Part shown: piece after piece, positions 7,819-12,680 of the stretch | Layout of the letters: each line of letters begins with the position of its first letter | How positions within the stretch are numbered: the stretch's first letter is position 1 | NCBI GenBank assembly: GCA_002493835.1 | Contig: DLAA01000144.1 | Location: forward strand, 1-12,680 | Length of the DNA stretch: 12,680 nt | From: Lachnospiraceae bacterium UBA7060 | GTDB lineage: Bacteria > Bacillota > Clostridia > Lachnospirales > Lachnospiraceae | Direction of reading: 5' to 3' | Notes under the pieces: model-generated | Seen by the model: the letters and a program-made list of their open reading frames with translations, nothing else | What the model was told of the DNA's origin: nothing | Database searches by the model: none | Program-made: the position numbers and the translations under genes

Positions 7819-8208
7819 ATGAGTATAAAATCTGTTATTGGCTCCACCGTGGAAATGATTTTTAAAGTGGTGGTTTTGGCTTTTGTTGTGATGTATATTT
7901 TTAGAACTGCTGTAGCAGCTTATGATTACGGTTATCGTGTATTCACAGAGGAGCCTGTCTCTTCGGGAGAGGGCAGGACCATCAGCGTCATTGTGGAGGA
8001 TCCGGTGTCCGTGAAGGATGTAGGAAAGATGCTGGAGGAGAGAGGTCTGATTCGGGACGCGAATCTTTTCGTGGTGCAGGAGCTTGTATCCGAAAATCAT
8101 GGTAAGCTGCAGCCCGGTATCTACGATCTGAATACATCCATGACCGCTGAGGAAATGCTGGATGTGATGGCAGCAGACGCTCCGGAAGAAGAGGAGGAGA
8201 CACAGTGA
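7819..8208 (+). CDS. Short MltG-like membrane protein lacking the transglycosylase catalytic domain
   Basis: The 129-residue protein has a transmembrane helix at about 13-34 and an extracytoplasmic segment (about 53-117) resembling the LysM-like N-terminal part of MltG/YceG. Visible signatures are ISVIVEDPVSVKDVGKMLEE, GLIRDANLF, and KLQPGIYDLN. It ends in an acidic tail (PEEEEETQ). Full MltG, the endolytic transglycosylase that terminates nascent peptidoglycan strands, runs to roughly 340-380 residues and has a catalytic glutamate in its YceG domain; that whole domain is missing. It is not a visible recent truncation, since the next gene overlaps its stop codon. It occupies the place of yrrL (mltG) just before yrrM in B. 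subtilis. The ribosome binding site AGAGGGG (7805-7811) is well placed. It probably has a structural or regulatory role at the membrane, but that is inference. Confidence 0.75.
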   Translation: MSIKSVIGSTVEMIFKVVVLAFVVMYIFRTAVAAYDYGYRVFTEEPVSSGEGRTISVIVEDPVSVKDVGKMLEERGLIRDANLFVVQELVSENHGKLQPGIYDLNTSMTAEEMLDVMAADAPEEEEETQ

Positions 8209-8849
8209 TTTCTAAAGAGCGTATTGACACTTTTCTTGCCTCCCTGGATGCAGGGAACACAGCTTTTCTAGATCAGATAGAAAGGGAAGCTTTGCAGGCC
8301 AATGTGCCAGTTATACGCACGCAGACGCAAGGATTGATTCGATTTCTGCTCGCACTGCGAAAACCAATGTCCATTCTGGAAGTGGGATGTGCCATTGGTT
8401 TTTCTGCGCTGTTAATGAGTGAATATGCACCGGAGGGATGCCGGATCACCACAATAGAAAATTATGAAAAACGCATTCCCGTGGCCAGAAAGAATTTTGC
8501 CCGGGCAGGGAAGACAGACGTCATAACTCTTTTGGAGGGAGATGCGGCGGATATATTGAAGGATCTTGAGGGACCATACGATTTTATCTTTATGGATGCG
8601 GCGAAGGGCCAATATATTCGTTTTTTGCCGGAGACACTCCGCCTTCTTGGGCCAGGAGGGCTCTTGGTCTCAGATAATGTACTGCAGGACGGAGACGTGA
8701 TGGAGTCACGGTTTGTGGTGACCAGGAGGAACCGTACGATCCACAGCAGAATGCGGGAGTACCTCTATGAACTGACCCACAATGAGATGTTGGAGACTGT
8801 GGTGCTGCCCGTAGGGGATGGTGTGACGGTCAGTGTAAAACGTGTGTGA
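8205..8849 (+). CDS. trmR: O-methyltransferase, probable tRNA 5-hydroxyuridine methyltransferase TrmR
   Basis: This 214-residue class I SAM-dependent methyltransferase belongs to the O-methyltransferase 3 family. The SAM-binding motif I is LEVGCAIGFSA (58-68), an acidic residue at E85 in TTIENYEKR should contact the ribose, and FMDAAKGQY (129-137) and VSDNVL (155-160) supply the metal-binding D131, D157 and N158. B. subtilis YrrM (TrmR) methylates 5-hydroxyuridine to 5-methoxyuridine at the wobble position of certain tRNAs. The same adjacency to a U32-family gene occurs here, so this assignment is favoured over other small-molecule O-methyltransferases. The GTG start at 8205 overlaps the previous TGA (GTGA), with GGAGGA (8193-8198) six bases upstream, so translation is coupled. 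Confidence 0.85.
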   Translation: MISKERIDTFLASLDAGNTAFLDQIEREALQANVPVIRTQTQGLIRFLLALRKPMSILEVGCAIGFSALLMSEYAPEGCRITTIENYEKRIPVARKNFARAGKTDVITLLEGDAADILKDLEGPYDFIFMDAAKGQYIRFLPETLRLLGPGGLLVSDNVLQDGDVMESRFVVTRRNRTIHSRMREYLYELTHNEMLETVVLPVGDGVTVSVKRV

Positions 8850-8891
8850 AAAGTAACTAAAGGAAGGGGTATTCACCGAGGAGTATGGAAT

Positions 8892-10178
8892 ATGATGAGG
8901 GATAAAAGGAAGCCGGAACTGCTCGTGCCGGCCGCCAGTCTCGAGGTATTGAGAACAGCTGTTATTTTTGGGGCTGACGCGGTATACATCGGTGGCGAAG
9001 CCTTTGGCTTGCGGGCAAAGGCGAAAAATTTCTCTATGGAGGAAATGGCGGAAGGCATCGCTTTTGCTCACGAAAGAGGTGTGCGGGTTTACGTCACCGC
9101 CAACATCCTTGCACATAATTATGACTTGGAGGGAGCGGAAAAATATTTTTATGAGCTCAAGGAACTGAGGCCGGATGCGCTCATCATAGCAGATCCGGGC
9201 ATGTTTTCACTGGCACGAAAAATTTGTCCCGAAATTGATATCCATATTTCCACCCAGGCAAATAATACGAACTATTTAACCTACTGTTTCTGGTATGAGC
9301 AGGGTGCGAAACGGGTGGTTTCAGCCAGGGAGCTTTCTTTAAAGGAAATTAGAGAGATCAGAGAGCGGATCCCCGACGACATGGAGATTGAGAGCTTTGT
9401 TCACGGTGCCATGTGCATTTCCTATTCGGGACGGTGTCTTCTCAGCAATTACTTTACCGGACGGGACGCAAACCGTGGTGCCTGTACGCATCCCTGCCGC
9501 TGGAAATATGCTCTGGTGGAGGAGACAAGGCCGGGAGAATATCTGCCTGTGTTCGAAAATGACCGCGGGACTTTTCTCTTTAACTCCAAAGATCTCAATA
9601 TGATTGAGCATATTCCGGAGTTGGTTGATGCGGGAATTGACAGTTTTAAGATTGAAGGAAGAATGAAGACGGCCCTCTATGCGGCAGCGGCAGCGCGTAC
9701 TTATAGGCGGGCCATTGACGATTATTTTTGTTCGGAAGAAACTTACCGCGAAAATATGGAATGGTATCGAGCGCAGATTGCCAAGTGCACATATCGGAAA
9801 TTTACCACGGGCTTTTATTTTGGGAAGGCAGATGAAAATACCCAAATTTACGACGAGAGCACCTATGTGAAGGAATCTATTTATCTGGGAACGGTCAGTG
9901 CACTTGTGGTGGAAAGAGAGAAGAATGGAGAGGCCGGGGAGCTGGACAGCGGCTGGCAGACGCATATGTGCGCCCGCATTGAGCAGCGCAATAAATTTAG
10001 CGTTGGGGACGAAATAGAGATCATGAAGCCGGATGGCAGAGATATCCCGGTGCGGGTTTTGGCCATGTACGATGAGAATGGAATGCCGGTGGAGTCCTGC
10101 CCTCATCCGAAACAAATCATCGATGTAAAGCTTTCTGAGGAGGCTGCTGTTGGGGATATCCTCCGGGTGGAGAAATAA
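8892..10178 (+). CDS. trhP: U32 family protein, probable tRNA uridine-34 hydroxylase TrhP
   Basis: The 428-residue protein belongs to the U32 (collagenase-like) family, now known to include TrhP, which hydroxylates wobble uridine to ho5U. It opens with ELLVPAASLEVL (9-20) and has GADAVYIGG (27-35). The U32 signature runs ESFVHGAMCISYSGRCLLS (167-185). C175, C182, C198 and C202 are candidate iron-sulfur ligands. NSKDLNMIEHIPELVDAGID and SFKIEGRMK (251-259) follow. The C-terminal part (about 330-428) fits the U32 barrel-like extension. Protease annotations in databases reflect older naming. The product would be the substrate for the adjacent TrmR, giving mo5U. The first of two tandem ATGs (8892) is used, with GAGGAG (8878-8883) eight bases upstream. 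Whereas B. subtilis has two genes (yrrN, yrrO), only one is seen here. Confidence 0.9.
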   Translation: MMRDKRKPELLVPAASLEVLRTAVIFGADAVYIGGEAFGLRAKAKNFSMEEMAEGIAFAHERGVRVYVTANILAHNYDLEGAEKYFYELKELRPDALIIADPGMFSLARKICPEIDIHISTQANNTNYLTYCFWYEQGAKRVVSARELSLKEIREIRERIPDDMEIESFVHGAMCISYSGRCLLSNYFTGRDANRGACTHPCRWKYALVEETRPGEYLPVFENDRGTFLFNSKDLNMIEHIPELVDAGIDSFKIEGRMKTALYAAAAARTYRRAIDDYFCSEETYRENMEWYRAQIAKCTYRKFTTGFYFGKADENTQIYDESTYVKESIYLGTVSALVVEREKNGEAGELDSGWQTHMCARIEQRNKFSVGDEIEIMKPDGRDIPVRVLAMYDENGMPVESCPHPKQIIDVKLSEEAAVGDILRVEK

Positions 10179-10180
10179 TC

Positions 10181-10193
10181 ATTTTCGAATGGC
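10181..10193 (+). repeat. 13-base direct repeat, copy 2 (glnN upstream region)
   Basis: ATTTTCGAATGGC is identical to 4643-4655. TATGAA begins 15 bases after its end (10209-10214), the same distance as TATACT after copy 1. A third, imperfect copy (TTTTGTGAATGGC) at 7415-7427 is followed by TAT at the same distance. Confidence 0.5.
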
Positions 10194-10220
10194 TTACCGT
10201 TTTGCAAATATGAAAAAAAT

Positions 10221-10254
10221 AAAATTAGGGCTTGCATTTTAAGAAAAATTAGGG
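10221..10254 (+). repeat. Direct repeat AAAATTAGGG flanking the glnN promoter elements
   Basis: AAAATTAGGG occurs at 10221-10230 and 10245-10254, start-to-start 24 bases. The first copy ends one base before the -35 box and the second ends immediately before the -10 box. This is suggestive of an operator, though AT-rich DNA yields such repeats by chance. Confidence 0.45.
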
Positions 10255-10260
10255 TATTCT
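10232..10260 (+). promoter_or_regulatory. Probable glnN promoter
   Basis: TTGCAT (10232-10237) and TATTCT (10255-10260) are separated by 17 bases, with AT-rich DNA upstream. A start near 10267 gives a leader of about 158 bases that includes the terminator hairpin at 10297-10336. Confidence 0.55.
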
Positions 10261-10296
10261 AAGAAAGTAAATTGTATACAGGTATTCAGAACGATG

Positions 10297-10336
10297 GCGT
10301 TCCAAAAAATATGTTTTTTTTGGAACGCATTTTTTT
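10297..10336 (+). terminator. Intrinsic terminator between the U32 gene and glnN; possible attenuator
   Basis: GCGTTCCAAAAAA (10297-10309) is perfectly complementary to TTTTTTGGAACGC (10316-10328), a 13-base-pair stem with a six-base loop, followed by a run of T (10330-10336). It lies 118 bases after the U32 stop codon but downstream of the predicted glnN promoter, so it may end the upstream operon, attenuate glnN, or both. A shorter competing hairpin (GAACG 10289-10293 with CGTTC 10298-10302, loop ATGG) would occupy the left arm of the terminator. Confidence 0.85.
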
Positions 10337-10364
10337 AAGGCTGAATGCGGATATGGAGGAAAAG

Positions 10365-10399
10365 GCTGCATAAACTCTTTGAAGAGCAATGTATGCGGC
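10365..10399 (+). other. Stem-loop in the glnN leader just upstream of the ribosome binding site
   Basis: GCTGCATA (10365-10372) pairs with TATGCGGC (10392-10399), eight pairs including one G-U. The loop holds an inner hairpin (CTCT-TTGA-AGAG). It ends 16 bases before GGAGGA of glnN. Whether it forms in the transcript is not known. Confidence 0.4.
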
Positions 10400-10424
10400 T
10401 GGAAACTTCGGAATGGAGGAGATT

Positions 10425-12536
10425 ATGAGCGAAGTATTCAATGTGGAAGAAATTTTTGCGAAGAATGTGTTCACTCTGGGCAAGATGCAGGAGCGTCTAA
10501 CGAGGAGTGCTTACAAGGAAGTGGTCAAGGTGATGAATGAGGGCGGTGAGCTCTCTATGGCGACTGCAAATTTGGTTGCTAAGGCCATGAAGGACTGGGC
10601 AGTGCAAAATGGGGCTACCCATTACACCCATTGGTTTCAGCCGCTTACGGGCATCACGGCCGAAAAACATGACGCCTTTGTATCACATCCCGACGAGCTT
10701 GGTAAAATGCTGACAGAGTTTTCTGGAAAAGAGCTGATCAAGGGTGAACCTGATGCGTCTTCCTTTCCTTCTGGAGGTTTGCGTGCTACTTTCGAAGCGA
10801 GAGGTTATACTGCCTGGGATATTACTTCTCCCGCATTCCTAAAGGAGTCCGGCTGTGGCACAATCCTCTGTATTCCGACTGCTTTCTGCTCTTACACGGG
10901 CGAGGCGCTGGATAAAAAGACTCCTCTTCTGCGTTCCATGGAGGCGTTGAGCGACCAAGCGCTGCGTATTGTGAGGCTGTTCGGCAATACGGGAGCGACC
11001 AAAGTGACGGCTTCTGTGGGACCGGAGCAGGAATATTTTTTGGTAGATAAAGATCTATATATGAAGAGAACGGATTTGATGTTTGCAGGGCGTACTCTCT
11101 TTGGCGCGCCGGCCCCTAAGGGACAGGAGATGGAGGATCACTACTTCGGCGTTATCAGGGAGCGTGTGGGCGCGTTTATGAAAGATTTGAATGAAGAACT
11201 GTGGAAGCTGGGTGTCACCGCAAAGACGCAGCATAACGAGGTGGCTCCCGCACAGCATGAGCTGGCGCCCATTTATGAGACGGCAAACATTGCGGTTGAC
11301 CACAACCAGATCGTCATGGAGACGATGAAGAGAGTGGCGATTAAACATAACATGCGCTGCCTTCTGCATGAGAAGCCTTATGCAGGAGTGAACGGCTCCG
11401 GTAAGCATGACAACTGGTCTATTACGACAGACAATGGTGTAAATCTCCTAGATCCCGGTGATACGCCTAACGAAAACGTGCAGTTTCTGCTGGTACTGGC
11501 ATGTATTATGAAGGCGGTGGACACCCATGCGGATCTTCTGCGTCAGTCTGCTTCCGACGTTGGGAACGATCACAGACTCGGGGCTAACGAGGCGCCTCCG
11601 GCGATTATTTCTATTTTTCTTGGTGAACAGCTTGAAGATGTGGTGACACAGCTTATCGAGACAGGAGAGGCAACTTCTGTCAAAGAAGGAGGTAAACTTC
11701 TCACGGGTGTGAGTACTTTACCTGATTTCCAGAAGGATGCAACGGATAGAAACAGAACGTCGCCTTTTGCCTTTACCGGAAACAAATTTGAATTTCGTAT
11801 GGTAGGTTCCGCCGATTCCATTGCAAGTCCAAATACTACATTGAATGCAATTGTGGCCGAAGCATTCTGTGAGGCGGCTGATATTCTGGAGAAGGCGGAA
11901 AATAGGGAGCTGGCGATTCACGATCTGATCAAAAAATATATGACCGAGCATCAGAGAATTATTTTTAACGGAAATGGGTATTCCGAAGAATGGGTGGCTG
12001 AGGCGACAAGAAGAGGTCTGCCCAACATCAAGTCTATGATTGAGGCAGCTTCTACCCTCACCACTGATAAGGCAGTAAAACTGTTTGAGAAGTTTGGTAT
12101 TTTTACCAAAGTGGAGTTGGAGTCCAGAGAAGAAATTATTTATGAGACTTACGCAAAATCTATCAATATAGAAGCCCTTACCATGATTGATATGGCAGGT
12201 AAACAGATTATTCCCGCTGTGATACGTTATACCAGGGAGCTTGCGGATACGGTAAACGCAGTGAAGACGGCGGGCGCGGATGCGATGATACAGGAAGAAC
12301 TGCTGCGTGAGGTGAGCGAGAAACTTACGTCTATGCAGATGGCTTTGAAAAAACTGGAGAAAGCGGAAAAAGAAGCATCCGCAATGACAGATGTCAAAGC
12401 CCAGGCATTTTTCTACAAGGATACAGTAAAGGTGATCATGGATGAGCTTCGTGCGCCGGCGGATGAACTTGAGATGATTGTGGATAAGGAGTATTGGCCG
12501 ATTCCGACCTACGGTGAGTTGATGTTTGAAATTTGA
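10425..12536 (+). CDS. glnN: Glutamine synthetase type III
   Basis: This 703-residue enzyme makes glutamine from glutamate, ammonia and ATP in the cytosol, the main ammonium-assimilation step. It is the long GSIII form typical of anaerobes, not the ~450-residue GSI. Seen motifs are VGPEQEYFLVD (198-208) with E201 and E203 as expected metal ligands, HNEVAPAQHELAPIYE (270-285) with E272 and E279, NGSGKHDNWS (323-332), RLGANEAPPAI (384-394) and the DRNRTSPFAFTGNKFEFRMV segment (441-460). The helical C-terminus (about 600-703) is normal for GSIII. The ATG at 10425 has GGAGGA (10415-10420) four bases upstream. An in-frame ATG at 10389 lacks a good site and is not used. No GlnR-like or ANTAR-regulator gene is visible in the window. 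The leader is structured, so nitrogen-dependent control at the RNA level is plausible but unproven. Confidence 0.96.
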   Translation: MSEVFNVEEIFAKNVFTLGKMQERLTRSAYKEVVKVMNEGGELSMATANLVAKAMKDWAVQNGATHYTHWFQPLTGITAEKHDAFVSHPDELGKMLTEFSGKELIKGEPDASSFPSGGLRATFEARGYTAWDITSPAFLKESGCGTILCIPTAFCSYTGEALDKKTPLLRSMEALSDQALRIVRLFGNTGATKVTASVGPEQEYFLVDKDLYMKRTDLMFAGRTLFGAPAPKGQEMEDHYFGVIRERVGAFMKDLNEELWKLGVTAKTQHNEVAPAQHELAPIYETANIAVDHNQIVMETMKRVAIKHNMRCLLHEKPYAGVNGSGKHDNWSITTDNGVNLLDPGDTPNENVQFLLVLACIMKAVDTHADLLRQSASDVGNDHRLGANEAPPAIISIFLGEQLEDVVTQLIETGEATSVKEGGKLLTGVSTLPDFQKDATDRNRTSPFAFTGNKFEFRMVGSADSIASPNTTLNAIVAEAFCEAADILEKAENRELAIHDLIKKYMTEHQRIIFNGNGYSEEWVAEATRRGLPNIKSMIEAASTLTTDKAVKLFEKFGIFTKVELESREEIIYETYAKSINIEALTMIDMAGKQIIPAVIRYTRELADTVNAVKTAGADAMIQEELLREVSEKLTSMQMALKKLEKAEKEASAMTDVKAQAFFYKDTVKVIMDELRAPADELEMIVDKEYWPIPTYGELMFEI

Positions 12537-12555
12537 TATCATTTTTAAAAAAGTT

Positions 12556-12587
12556 GGAAAAAGGGCTTGCCAAGAAGCTCTTTTTCC
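12556..12587 (+). terminator. Intrinsic terminator of glnN
   Basis: GGAAAAAGGGCTT (12556-12568) pairs with AAGCTCTTTTTCC (12575-12587), 13 pairs with one G-U and a six-base loop. The GC core GGGCTT/AAGCTC is followed by T5, which serves as the U-tract. The start is 20 bases after the glnN stop codon. The -35 box of the tRNA promoter lies within the arm and loop. Confidence 0.7.
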
Positions 12588-12595
12588 TATATAAT
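12567..12595 (+). promoter_or_regulatory. Promoter of tRNA-Gln
   Basis: TTGCCA (12567-12572) and a perfect TATAAT (12590-12595) have a 17-base spacer, with a start expected near 12602, seven bases before the mature tRNA. Confidence 0.75.
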
Positions 12596-12608
12596 TAGAA
12601 AATGTTGA

Positions 12609-12680
12609 TGGGCTATCGCCAAACGGTAAGGCAACGGACTCTGACTCCGTCATTTCAAGGTTCGAATCCTTGTAGCCCAG
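12609..12680 (+). tRNA. tRNA-Gln (anticodon CUG)
   Basis: The cloverleaf is complete: acceptor stem TGGGCTA (12609-12615) with TAGCCCA (12673-12679); D stem GCC (12618-12620) with GGC (12630-12632); anticodon stem ACGGA (12634-12638) with TCCGT (12646-12650) around loop CTCTGAC, anticodon CTG at 12641-12643, reading CAG; T stem CAAGG (12656-12660) with CCTTG (12668-12672) and loop TTCGAAT. The U-A first pair of the acceptor stem is typical of tRNA-Gln. The final G (12680) is the discriminator base and the last base of the window, so any encoded CCA lies beyond it. More tRNA genes may follow. Confidence 0.97.

Noticed and set aside
9339..10115. Minus-strand open frame of 258 codons opposite the U32 gene
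   Set aside because: The plus strand carries the U32 signature and conserved cysteines throughout; the minus translation shows no family features.
10267..10330. ANTAR-target double hairpin in the glnN leader
   Set aside because: No pair of hexaloops with A at position 1 and G at position 4 could be found; only the terminator loop meets part of the pattern.
11718..12653. Minus-strand open frame of 311 codons covering most of the second half of glnN
   Set aside because: It lies opposite a gene with clear GSIII motifs, covers its terminator, and its translation shows no recognisable domain. It is a mirror of strong codon bias in glnN.
1..12680. Mobile elements, CRISPR arrays, toxin-antitoxin or defence genes
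   Set aside because: No transposase, integrase, regularly spaced repeats, or defence-type domains were seen; the gene content is conserved housekeeping with uniform style.

Overview
The window reads as a chromosomal housekeeping region from a Gram-positive, low-to-mid GC anaerobe of the class Clostridia, most likely Lachnospiraceae. This is inferred from strong GGAGG-type ribosome binding sites, GTG and TTG starts, IreB, RNase J and YlbF-family genes, a type III glutamine synthetase, and a gene order resembling the Bacillus subtilis yrzL-yrrK-yrzB / yrrL-yrrM-yrrN-yrrO blocks. Nothing looks like a phage, transposon, CRISPR array or genomic island. All complete genes lie on the + strand.

Layout. 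(1) Positions 1-125: a divergent promoter region. The first seven codons of a minus-strand gene leave the window on the left. (2) 126-1487: mtaB, the ms2t6A37 tRNA methylthiotransferase. (3) 1614-4580: a large membrane-anchored sensor protein with GGDEF and EAL domains, preceded by a near-consensus promoter. (4) 4704-10178: a tight eight-gene cluster, ireB - ruvX - DUF1292 - RNase J - YlbF-family - short MltG-like membrane protein - trmR-like methyltransferase - trhP-like U32 protein. Gaps run from a 4-base overlap to 79 bases, so it is probably one operon. (5) 10179-10424: a structured leader with a promoter, direct repeats and an intrinsic terminator placed between the promoter and the next gene. 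(6) 10425-12536: glnN, a 703-residue type III glutamine synthetase. (7) 12556-12680: a terminator, then a promoter and a tRNA-Gln(CUG) gene whose discriminator base is the last base of the window.

Functional themes. Several genes concern tRNA and RNA: mtaB modifies A37 of ANN-decoding tRNAs, the TrhP/TrmR pair would make 5-methoxyuridine at the wobble position, RNase J and the YlbF-family protein concern RNA decay, and tRNA-Gln closes the window. IreB and the MltG-like protein point to cell-envelope signalling and wall synthesis. The GGDEF-EAL protein would turn over cyclic-di-GMP in response to an extracellular signal.

I see no clear new multi-gene system. The items most worth checking are the glnN leader (possible attenuation), an MltG-position protein with no catalytic domain, and a 13-base element shared by two intergenic regions, followed at the same distance by a -10-like hexamer. 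No gene-free stretch exceeds 300 bases; the longest is 10179-10424.
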